Of a stretch of DNA of 35,895 bases, positions 9,407 to 15,775 are shown piece by piece. The stretch is from Bacteroidales bacterium (GTDB lineage: Bacteria; Bacteroidota; Bacteroidia; Bacteroidales; UBA932). The notes under the pieces are model-generated. The model had not been told where the DNA came from, did no database searches, and was given only the letters and a program-made list of their open reading frames with translations. Each line of letters starts with the position of its first letter. Position 1 is the first letter of the stretch. The DNA lies in assembly GCA_016285455.1 (NCBI GenBank), contig JAEEQS010000015.1:1-35895 (forward strand), given 5' to 3'. The position numbers and the translations under genes are program-made.

Positions 9407-9859
9407 TTAAATTTCGTTTAAAGTGATTGTTCTTGGTTTCTGAGCCTCGTGCGGATGCTCGCTGCCTGCGTAAACGTGCAGGTTGCGGAACATCTGGGCT
9501 CCAAGTCTAGATTTAGGAAGCATACCTCTAACGGCTTCCTCCAAAACTGCTACCGGCTTACGCTTCAGCAACTCTGCTGGAGTTGTGAAACGCTGGCCTC
9601 CAGGATATCCGGTGTGCCTTACGTACACCTTGTCAGTCAGCTTCTTGCCTGTCAGACGAACCTTCTCGGCATTGATAACGATTACGTTATCTCCACAGTC
9701 TGTGTGAGGCGTGAAGTTGGCTTTGTTCTTGCCCCTGAGGATCAGAGCCAAACGGGAAGCAAGACGACCTAAAATCTGGTCTGTTGCATCGATGATCACC
9801 CACTCCTTGGTGGCTGTAGCATCGTTTACAAAGGCCGATTTGTAACTTCTGTAATCCAC
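9407..9859 (-). CDS. rplM: 50S ribosomal protein L13
   Basis: A 150-aa protein of normal length, assembling early into the 50S subunit. Diagnostic segments are EWVIIDATDQILGRLASRLA, HTDCGDNVIVINAEKVRLTG and AVRGMLPKSRLGAQMFRNL. It is the first gene of the rplM-rpsI-rpsB-tsf operon and is preceded by a strong Bacteroidetes promoter and a candidate structured leader. Confidence 0.98.
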   Translation of the reverse strand: MDYRSYKSAFVNDATATKEWVIIDATDQILGRLASRLALILRGKNKANFTPHTDCGDNVIVINAEKVRLTGKKLTDKVYVRHTGYPGGQRFTTPAELLKRKPVAVLEEAVRGMLPKSRLGAQMFRNLHVYAGSEHPHEAQKPRTITLNEI

Positions 9860-9886
9860 TGTTTGTTGTTTTAAATTACTAAAATT

Positions 9887-9922
9887 CCCCGCCAGAGGCG
9901 AGGCCCCTATTTTTTAAGGGGG
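9887..9922 (-). ncRNA. Candidate structured leader of rplM (two tandem hairpins)
   Basis: On the minus strand, CCUCGCC (9903-9897) pairs with GGCGGGG (9893-9887) around UCU, a 7-bp GC-rich stem with one G.U. Just upstream, CCCCU and AGGGG (9921-9904) can form a second short stem around an A-rich loop. Both lie between the promoter and the rplM start. L13 operons in other phyla are autoregulated through leader RNA; the link here is inference. Confidence 0.4.
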
Positions 9923-9924
9923 TG

Positions 9925-9955
9925 CAAAGATAGTCAAATTTTCCCTATCTGCAAA
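9925..9955 (-). promoter_or_regulatory. rplM operon promoter (TTTG-N19-TATCTTTG)
   Basis: On the minus strand, TTTG (9955-9952), a 19-nt spacer and TATCTTTG (9932-9925) match the Bacteroidetes primary sigma consensus exactly. The start of transcription would fall near 9919, leaving a 5' leader of about 60 nt. Confidence 0.8.
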
Positions 9956-9960
9956 TCTGG

Positions 9961-9990
9961 CTGCAAGTTTAGGAGCGTTTTGTATATTTG
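9961..9990 (+). promoter_or_regulatory. dusB promoter (CTG-N19-TATATTTG)
   Basis: TATATTTG at 9983-9990 with a CTG 19 nt upstream. Only 8 nt separate the -7 box from the dusB ATG, so the transcript should be leaderless or nearly so. This promoter lies back to back with the rplM promoter. Confidence 0.65.
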
Positions 9991-9998
9991 CCTCCGCG

Positions 9999-10979
9999 AT
10001 GAGTTTCAAAATCGGAGACATAGAATTCAGAGACAAGGCACTGTTCCTGGCACCGATGGAGGATGTGACTGATCCTTCTTTCAGATACGTGTGCAAGGAA
10101 TTCGGGGCCGATATGATGTACACGGAGTTCGTGTCTTCAGACGGGCTCACGCATAATGCGGAGAAGTCTTTCAAGAAGATGGAGGTGTTCGACTATGAGA
10201 GGCCCATCGGTATCCAGATTTACGGACACATACCAGATGCAATGGTGGAGGCAGCACGCTTCGCTGAGCAATATCACCCGGATTTGATAGATATAAACTT
10301 TGGATGTCCGGTAAACAAGATTGCCAAGAGAGGGGCCGGGAGCGGAATGATGAGGTTCCCCGATCTGATGGTGGAGATAACGGAGAAAGTGGTGAAGGCT
10401 GTGAATTTGCCGGTAACTGTGAAGACAAGGCTGGGCTGGGACGAAGATTCTTTGATTATAGTTGAGCTGGCGGAAAGGCTGCAGGATGCGGGAATAAAGG
10501 CTTTGACCATTCACGGAAGAACCCGCTGCCAGATGTACAAGGGGCAGGCGGACTGGACCTTGATTGGAAAGGTGAAAGAGAATCCGAGGATGCATATTCC
10601 TATTATAGGTAATGGAGATATTGTAGACGGACCTTCCTGCAAGCTGGCTTTTGACCTGTATGGAGTGGATGCCGTTATGATTGGAAGAGCCACCTACGGA
10701 CATCCGTGGATATTCCGGGAGATAAGGCACTATCTGGACACGGGAGAAGAAATGCCGCCGATGAGCGTTAATGAAAGAGTGGCTCTGGCCAAGAGGCATT
10801 TTCTCAAATCAATCGAGACAAAAGGAGAAAGACGCGGCCTTCTGGAAATGAGAAGGCATCTTAGCTGCTACTTCAAGAACCTTTTCAACTTCAAAGAAAC
10901 CAGGATGAAGCTCGTCACCGAGAACGACCCGCAGAAAGTCCTTGAACTCCTGGACTATGTAGCCCAGACCTGGGGCTGA
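9999..10979 (+). CDS. dusB: tRNA-dihydrouridine synthase, DusB family
   Basis: A 326-aa FMN-dependent enzyme that reduces uridine to dihydrouridine in tRNA. The TIM barrel is recognisable by LAPMEDVTDPSFRYVC, the catalytic-Cys segment NFGCPVNKIAKRGAGSGMM, the phosphate-binding HGRTRCQMYKG, and GNGDI and MIGRATYGHPWIF near the FMN site. The short C-terminal helical domain ends at TWG. Start ATG 9999 is the only one consistent with the N-terminal strand order. A stem (10969-10976 with 10985-10992) spans the stop codon and runs into the left attachment repeat, so the mobile island inserted immediately behind this gene. Confidence 0.95.
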   Translation: MSFKIGDIEFRDKALFLAPMEDVTDPSFRYVCKEFGADMMYTEFVSSDGLTHNAEKSFKKMEVFDYERPIGIQIYGHIPDAMVEAARFAEQYHPDLIDINFGCPVNKIAKRGAGSGMMRFPDLMVEITEKVVKAVNLPVTVKTRLGWDEDSLIIVELAERLQDAGIKALTIHGRTRCQMYKGQADWTLIGKVKENPRMHIPIIGNGDIVDGPSCKLAFDLYGVDAVMIGRATYGHPWIFREIRHYLDTGEEMPPMSVNERVALAKRHFLKSIETKGERRGLLEMRRHLSCYFKNLFNFKETRMKLVTENDPQKVLELLDYVAQTWG

Positions 10980-10983
10980 TATA

Positions 10984-11000
10984 TGCCCCGGGCGGGAATC
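10984..11000 (+). repeat. Putative left attachment core (attL)
   Basis: TGCCCCGGGCGGGAATC; the right copy differs only at position 7 (A for G). It begins 5 nt after the dusB stop. Reverse-complemented, the joined circle junction would read like the T-arm and acceptor end of a tRNA (TTCGATTCCCGCC followed by TGGGGCACC), a frequent integrase target, but no complete tRNA gene is present here. Confidence 0.65.
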
Positions 11001-11143
11001 GAAAATGCGAATGGGTCTGAAATGGGTTGAATGGACTTGAAAGTGGTGACAGCTTATTATATGTTGATATTAAATATATTATATGCGTTTTTAGGCTTGT
11101 TTCGATTCTATGACGGGGCTACGAAAAAATCAATATTTTTCAG

Positions 11144-11166
11144 CTAAGTCGCCAATGTCGCCAGAA
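11144..11166 (+). repeat. Left arm-type repeat (candidate integrase arm site)
   Basis: Contains TAAGTCGCCA (11145-11154) followed by TGTCGCCAGA. The right end of the island has TAAGTCGGCA (25581-25590) and TAAGTCGCCA (25601-25610), the latter also followed by TGTTGCCAAA. All are in the same orientation. Confidence 0.5.
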
Positions 11167-11172
11167 TTTGAT

Positions 11173-11180
11173 TACTTTTG
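11173..11180 (+). promoter_or_regulatory. Putative -7 box of the integrase promoter
   Basis: TACTTTTG matches TAnnTTTG. Transcription from it would begin about 15 nt before the ATA codon at 11203, which supports translation starting there and not at the GTG at 11359. I found no clear -33 TTG. Confidence 0.4.
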
Positions 11181-11202
11181 TGGCAATCTAAATGATTGAT
11201 TT

Positions 11203-12615
11203 ATAGCGACTATTAAATACTCTATATCTAATAAGAAGGACAAAACGACGAGGAAACAGGAGGTTTTAGTCAGATTTTTCCATGGAAGGTTAAATCAGAG
11301 AGGAAAAACTAACTTATACGAACATTTTGACGATTGGAATCAGGACCGACAACGGTTCGTGATTCCCAAGGTCCGTATGATGACCGAAGAGAAGAGGATG
11401 GAGATTCAGGAACTCCAGAACTTGAACTCCGAGTTGGATGCGATATCCAGGTTCCTGCTCGATGCTTTTGTCGCTGCAGGATCCGGAAAGGTCCCCCTAC
11501 CCAACAAATGGGTTGCGGAGAAGTTGCTTGATAGGACTATTGAGGGCCTGGATATCCCAGTAGCCGAAAAGAACAACGAGGAAACACCCGAAGAAGAGAA
11601 GCGTGACCTACAGAAGGAATTCTTCGACACCTTCGAACACTTTGTGTCCATCCAAAAGATATCCGTCTCCCGGATCCGGCATTACAATGTCATTATCCGT
11701 GCTTTGAAGCGCTTCGCCATCTATAGTGCTCAGGATGTGAGCTTTGCTACTCTATCCTCGGACTTGCTCCGGAAGTTCTCCAAGTTCCTGGAGAATGAGT
11801 ACAAATTCGTTGTGGAAGACAAGGACGGGAAACCCTGCATCAAGGACCCCCTCTACAAGAAAGCCTACAAATCAGTCCCAGAATGCCGGTTCCCGAAGCA
11901 GCGGGGGCAGAATTCAATTATCGAAACGATATCCCGTCTCCACACTTTTGTCCGCTGGTCGATCAAGAGAGGCTACATGAACCGGGACCCCTACGATGAT
12001 TATGTCATCGGCACGGCTATCTATGGCACTCCCTTCTATCTCACAAAGGAAGAACGGAACCAACTGTACCAGGCCAAATTCCCGGATAACCCTGGACTGG
12101 ATGTCCAGCGCGATATCTTTGTCTTCCAATGCTTCATCGGATGCCGTGTCGGCGACCTGATGAAAATGACAAAGGCCAACGTCATCAATGGCGCCATCGA
12201 GTACGTCCCCCGTAAGACCAAGGAGGGCCGTCCCTATACGGTCCGGGTCCCACTCTCGCCCACCGCATTGGAAATCCTGGAGCGATACAAGGACCAGCCC
12301 GACGGGCGTCTTCTTCCCTTTATTTGTGAGCAGGACTACAACCGAGACATCAAGAAGATGATCAAGCTCGCCGGCATCGACCGCGTGGTTACGACGCTGA
12401 ACACCATCACCCGTGAAGAAGAGAATCACCCCATCTGGGAAGTCGCCTCCTCCCACATGGCTCGCCGTGTCTTGGTAGGCAATCTCTATAAGGAAGTCAA
12501 AGACCCCAACCTTATTGCCAAGATCTCCGGCCATGTCGAGAACTCCCGCGCCTTCAGCCGCTACCGCGACATTGACGAAGAGATGGCCAAGGAAGTAATC
12601 CTAAAGTTGGAATAA
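11203..12615 (+). CDS. Tyrosine recombinase (Bacteroidetes-type site-specific integrase)
   Basis: A DNA strand-transfer enzyme for island integration. Catalytic residues are visible: Arg in GCRVGDLMKM, His and Arg in SSHMARRVLV, and the Tyr nucleophile in FSRYRDIDEE. A core-binding SAM-like domain precedes the catalytic domain. The first standard start is GTG 11359 (or ATG 11377), but the frame stays open back to 11200. It encodes an arm-binding domain typical of this family (KKDKTTRKQEVLVRFFHGRL, then TNLYEHFDDWNQDRQRFVIP). In related integrases this begins Met-Ala-Thr-Ile-Lys; here the Met position is ATA (11203-11205), preceded by an in-frame TGA at 11197. The 470-aa product may therefore start at a non-standard codon, or the start has been lost. 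Identity as integrase is sure; the start is not. Confidence 0.85.
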   Translation: MATIKYSISNKKDKTTRKQEVLVRFFHGRLNQRGKTNLYEHFDDWNQDRQRFVIPKVRMMTEEKRMEIQELQNLNSELDAISRFLLDAFVAAGSGKVPLPNKWVAEKLLDRTIEGLDIPVAEKNNEETPEEEKRDLQKEFFDTFEHFVSIQKISVSRIRHYNVIIRALKRFAIYSAQDVSFATLSSDLLRKFSKFLENEYKFVVEDKDGKPCIKDPLYKKAYKSVPECRFPKQRGQNSIIETISRLHTFVRWSIKRGYMNRDPYDDYVIGTAIYGTPFYLTKEERNQLYQAKFPDNPGLDVQRDIFVFQCFIGCRVGDLMKMTKANVINGAIEYVPRKTKEGRPYTVRVPLSPTALEILERYKDQPDGRLLPFICEQDYNRDIKKMIKLAGIDRVVTTLNTITREEENHPIWEVASSHMARRVLVGNLYKEVKDPNLIAKISGHVENSRAFSRYRDIDEEMAKEVILKLE

Positions 12616-12631
12616 GACTTAAACCCGAAAA

Positions 12632-13258
12632 ATGGTCTCAATCAGAATTATTCATAATATGGAAATGCAAGAGAAAACAATATTCACTGCTACCCCAATC
12701 GAAGGAGGATATTCGTGGACAATCACATCATTGTTAGGCACTATCCTGAAAGATGCCGAGAGCCTGTATGGAGAAAGAGATCGTTCATTCAATATTCTTG
12801 GTGTTGAACTTTGTGATCAAGAGCAGCCTCAGACTTGGTATCCCGGTGGTTGGAGCGGTCAGAAAGATGTGATAATACAAATTACGAAAGATTGCGAAAC
12901 AAATCTCAAAAAAGCTATCTTTCAAGTTTCTCATGAAGTTATCCATTGTCTATGTCCAAAGCCCGGGCGCCATGCAAATGTCCTAGAAGAGGGAGTGGCA
13001 ACATTGTTTTCGACGTATGAGTCGAATAAATTTGGAACAGGATATCATCCGGGCTCGTTACTATATATCTCTGCCATGGAAAAAGTAGAAGAATTATTGA
13101 GTTATGATAAGACTATTATAAAAAAAGCAAGAATGATGGAACCAGATATTTCATTGATAACTAAAGAAATGTTACTAGGTTTCCATCCATCTATCAAAGA
13201 TGATTTACTTGAAATCCTGCTTAAGCCATTTAGTGAATTTAGGCTCCCGATTGGATGA
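12632..13258 (+). CDS. HExxH zinc-metallopeptidase-like protein, function unknown
   Basis: A 208-aa protein. The only clear motif is QVSHEVIHCLCPK near residue 105, a zinc-binding HExxH, followed about 20 residues later by LEEGVATLFS, whose Glu could be the third ligand of a gluzincin. The N-terminal half has strands ending in VIIQITKDCETNLKKAIFQ. No signal peptide or membrane segment, so probably cytoplasmic. It starts 16 nt after the integrase stop and may be read from the same promoter. The coding sequence is more AT-rich than the integrase, which suggests a separate origin. A start at the internal Met (12659) is possible. No family name is claimed. Confidence 0.65.
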   Translation: MVSIRIIHNMEMQEKTIFTATPIEGGYSWTITSLLGTILKDAESLYGERDRSFNILGVELCDQEQPQTWYPGGWSGQKDVIIQITKDCETNLKKAIFQVSHEVIHCLCPKPGRHANVLEEGVATLFSTYESNKFGTGYHPGSLLYISAMEKVEELLSYDKTIIKKARMMEPDISLITKEMLLGFHPSIKDDLLEILLKPFSEFRLPIG

Positions 13259-13322
13259 TGAGGAATCCCTCGAAACCAACCCCTCTTTCCTACGGAATCA
13301 CCACAATATGTTATAGAGAAAA

Positions 13323-14088
13323 ATGAGAGCATTAATCATGAAGTATTTAGAACAAAAAAGCCAAGTAACTATATCATTCATTAAGAATCATATAACGTCT
13401 GTTCATAGTAGTAAGATTGCACTTTATGTGCTTCTTCTCTTTTGTGGTTGGGCAATTCTTGCGATTCAATTTAGAGTAACTTGTCTTCAAATTCCCATGA
13501 ATTGGTCACAAGATAGGTGTGATAATCTGAATCAACTTTTTATTAATCTGACTTATAGCTTCCTGGCCGGCTATGTCTTTTATTTGTTAACGATATATTT
13601 CCCTCAGATAAAAGAAAAGAAACGGATACAACCTGTAAATCCAACAAAAAGTTCTTGATATTAGAAAAGCTATTAGTGATATTTTGTTGGAATTTTCAAG
13701 AGACACGGACATTAAGAAAGACTTTCTGGAAATAGAAAATGCGAAAATAGTCTTGATGTCAAAAAACTGGACAGACAAGATGCCGATGTTTATGCGTTTA
13801 TATAATGCACATATTAGCTATCTAGCATTTATCGGCGAAGTGGGCAATAAGATTCGAAAAGATATAGTAGATTTAATCCAATCTTATCAGAGGTATATGA
13901 CAACAGAACAGGTTTGTTTATTAGAAGGATTATCTAATATGCAGATATTTGCACTTGCGAATCAATTCAAGCAAATGAATATTTCGTTGGAGGATAAGAA
14001 TGGGAAAGAGTTTATGGTCGGTTTATTCATCGATGCTATAAACAAAATGAATGAAATAGAAGATAGTTTCTCAATCAAAAATCGATGA
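13323..14088 (+). pseudogene. Frameshifted two-TM membrane protein with cytoplasmic domain
   Basis: Two adjacent frames read as one protein. The first (13323-13658, 111 aa) has two membrane helices, IALYVLLLFCGWAILAIQF and a second ending FLAGYVFYLLTIYF, then a basic turn IKEKKR. The second frame is open from 13639 to 14088 without an ATG or GTG before the match region and gives a soluble helical domain (KVLDIRKAISDILLEFSRDT onward, about 145 aa). Switching frame by one base in the A5 run at 13646-13650 joins them as a 255-aa protein. An extra A in the run, by mutation or sequencing error, is the simplest reading; a programmed +1 shift is less likely. Function unknown. Confidence 0.6.
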
Positions 14089-14105
14089 TGGAAATACTTG
14101 TCATA

Positions 14106-14131
14106 CTTCGGATAGAAATGGCAATTTATAG
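14106..14131 (+). repeat. Repeat A, copy 1
   Basis: A 26-bp segment containing TAGAAATGGCAA. It matches copy 2 (14307-14332) at 22 of 26 positions. It lies directly before hairpin B1. Confidence 0.5.
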
Positions 14132-14144
14132 AGGACATGATAAC

Positions 14145-14175
14145 AACGACTATTTCATTTTTTGAAATAGTCGTT
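14145..14175. repeat. Inverted repeat B1
   Basis: A perfect 13-bp palindromic stem, arms 14145-14157 and 14163-14175 (aacgactatttca), with a T5 loop. It is followed by a tag, CAGAAATGCGAAGATGGCA, that recurs in altered form after B2. A TAGTTTTG box follows at 14228-14235. The stem shares its CTATTTC core with the abiEi operator. Confidence 0.6.
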
Positions 14176-14306
14176 CAGAAATGCGAAGATGGCATTATTA
14201 AGTTTGCTCCTAAACAAAAGATTATCTTAGTTTTGTTACATGGATAATCATTTATTGGTTATTTTGTGCACAAAAGTAAGCCTCATAAGTTGCCGTAAGT
14301 GTCCGG

Positions 14307-14332
14307 TTTCGGGTAGATATGGCAAATTATAG
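14307..14332 (+). repeat. Repeat A, copy 2
   Basis: Contains TAGATATGGCAA; 22/26 identical to copy 1. It lies 47 bp before the decayed gene at 14380. Confidence 0.5.
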
Positions 14333-14379
14333 CGAGTCAAAATATCCAGCCTGAAAGAAGAGAAACCATATCAGTGTGC

Positions 14380-14700
14380 ATGCAAGATAAGCAACAAACT
14401 ATCCTTGAAAAGATCAAAGCCAATGGCGGTTTTTGGTCTTATAGTGGTTTTATTCCAACGAGTCTTGACGATGATTCAGTCATCGAGGCCGCTCTTGTCC
14501 ACCTCGATCTGGAGGATCTCCCACTCTTACTTGAGATATAGGACAAAGCTCACATCAAGCGGGTCTGGAAAGAGCGCTTGGTCAGTCAAGGAAAGAGAAT
14601 GAACATTCGGAACTATACCCTAGCGGTGAACATCTTCGAGATCCAGGATCCAAAAGAATACCTCAAAAGAATACCTCAAACGAAACGCAAAGTTTCATAA
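14380..14700 (+). pseudogene. Decayed small gene (in-frame amber and 13-bp duplication)
   Basis: ATG 14380 opens a frame of 106 codons interrupted by TAG at 14539-14541. The first part ends with HLDLEDLPLLLEI; the second resumes DKAHIKRVWKERLVSQGKR. The two halves read as one acidic-then-basic helical protein of a kind I associate with genes next to nucleotidyltransferase toxins in Bacteroidetes (from memory, not verified). Near the end a 13-bp tandem duplication (14652-14664 and 14665-14677) shifts the frame; without it the C-terminus would read KEYLKRNAKFHKW. Two independent lesions indicate a pseudogene and not a sequencing error. Confidence 0.6.
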
Positions 14701-14709
14701 GTGGTAATC

Positions 14710-14738
14710 ACGACTGTTTCCATTTTTGAAACAGTCGT
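14710..14738. repeat. Inverted repeat B2
   Basis: A perfect 11-bp stem (acgactgtttc 14710-14720 with gaaacagtcgt 14728-14738), a near copy of B1. It is followed by CAGAAGTGTGTAGAAGGCA, matching the tag after B1. Confidence 0.6.
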
Positions 14739-14769
14739 CCAGAAGTGTGTAGAAGGCAGTTTTTGGTAC

Positions 14770-14810
14770 AAAACTACGGCTATTTCATAAATTAACCGTA
14801 GTTTTGTCGC
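14770..14810 (+). promoter_or_regulatory. Orphan AbiE-type operator/promoter copy
   Basis: A palindrome with outer arms aaaactacgg (14770-14779) and ccgtagtttt (14796-14805), including a TAGTTTTG -7-like box (14799-14806). Over 39 nt it matches the abiEi promoter (minus strand, 17276-17238) at 32 positions. No antitoxin gene follows it on the plus strand; a transcript from here would run antisense into the metallophosphoesterase gene. Confidence 0.55.
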
Positions 14811-14910
14811 AAGAGTAATCTCCTCGTTTTATTATAAATCCTGTCAGTATTTCGGAAAAGTGATAGGATCTATATACTTTATCGGATGTGATGGCGGTCC
14901 TGTATCTTCT

Positions 14911-14985
14911 TAATGTTAACTCGACTGATCAAATGAACATTAAGCAGAAGCAAATTAACATTAGGGTATCCTTATATTAACATTA
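14911..14985 (+). repeat. AACATTA repeat array
   Basis: Three direct copies of AACATTA (14936-14942, 14957-14963, 14979-14985) spaced 21 and 22 bp, and one inverted copy (14911-14917). A spacing of two helical turns puts them on one DNA face, as for a protein-binding array. The rest of 14811-15007 holds no gene I can support. Confidence 0.5.
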
Positions 14986-15007
14986 TGGCACGACAGAATT
15001 AGCGTTC

Positions 15008-15775
15008 TCACCGAATCTCCTTGAACTCCATGATATCCAGCATCGAGAATAGGATGCCGTCTATCTCGGAATTCCAGCTCTGGTGGAAGTGACCGTAATA
15101 CCAATGAGACACAGGATGTCCGGCTGATTTGAGATGGGAGAGAATCTGGTCCATAGTCTCTCGCTCTTTAGCGCAGTCCGCCGGAATATCCGGATCCAGT
15201 TCTGCCCATTCGGTTAAACCATCCTTCAAGATTAGCTCGCAAAAGGATGGTGCCGTGTGAGTGATGACCGTGTCGATCTTGAGTTCTTGAAAGATGCTGT
15301 CCAGCTTTTCCTTGTCATAGACGGGCATTTCATCGGCCCAGTATGATGCGACACCGGAGCGCAGATGCCGGGAATCGTGCTTCTTCCGGTAATCCCGGTC
15401 TATACTGACAGCGCCACCGACGCAAAGGATGTTGTGTCTGCAAGCTTGGATAACACTGTAATCCGGAATGCAGAGGAATCGCACGTGATGAATGCGTTCC
15501 TCCTGAAAATACGCTGGATCATCGTGGTTCCCCCGAATCATTACAACCCAATTGTTCGCCTTGTTCAGCCTTGATGAATTGCGATTGTACACATTGTCAT
15601 AGTATCCCGGCTTATCGAACCCAAAACCGCAGTCCCCAGCAATAATAAGCACGGTATCAGTCATCTGATACTGGATACATAGCTTGTATATCACGGCGTT
15701 GAATTCACCGTGAATATCTCCGCAGACAACAACGTTCTTTGCGTTAGGAAATGCGTATGTGTGAAATGAATTCAT
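15008..15775 (-). CDS. Calcineurin-like metallophosphoesterase, third gene of the abiE operon
   Basis: A 255-aa protein with the full set of dinuclear-metal motifs in order: CGDIHGEF, IIAGDCGFGF, IRGNHDDP, THTAPS and YYGHFHQS. The family includes protein phosphatases, diadenosine tetraphosphatases and nucleic-acid phosphodiesterases; the sequence alone does not choose among them. Its ATG overlaps the abiEii stop by 4 nt (ATGA, 15772-15775), so the two are translationally coupled. A phosphoesterase tied to a nucleotidyltransferase toxin could act on the toxin's product or on a nucleotide signal; this is inference. No signal peptide, so cytoplasmic. Confidence 0.88.
   Translation of the reverse strand: MNSFHTYAFPNAKNVVVCGDIHGEFNAVIYKLCIQYQMTDTVLIIAGDCGFGFDKPGYYDNVYNRNSSRLNKANNWVVMIRGNHDDPAYFQEERIHHVRFLCIPDYSVIQACRHNILCVGGAVSIDRDYRKKHDSRHLRSGVASYWADEMPVYDKEKLDSIFQELKIDTVITHTAPSFCELILKDGLTEWAELDPDIPADCAKERETMDQILSHLKSAGHPVSHWYYGHFHQSWNSEIDGILFSMLDIMEFKEIR

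Noticed and set aside
10984..11060. tRNA gene at the left attachment site
   Set aside because: Only the T-arm/acceptor-like 3' segment is present; no matching 5' acceptor strand or anticodon arm was found nearby.
11914..12534. 206-aa frame antisense to the integrase
   Set aside because: It covers the catalytic domain of a recognised recombinase on the other strand; no motifs of its own.
14405..14602. 65-aa open frame in the non-coding tract
   Set aside because: It lies out of frame with the decayed gene at 14380-14700, whose reading frame gives a far more protein-like sequence.
14106..14985. CRISPR array
   Set aside because: The repeats are few, differ from each other, are irregularly spaced apart from the short AACATTA set, and no cas gene is present.
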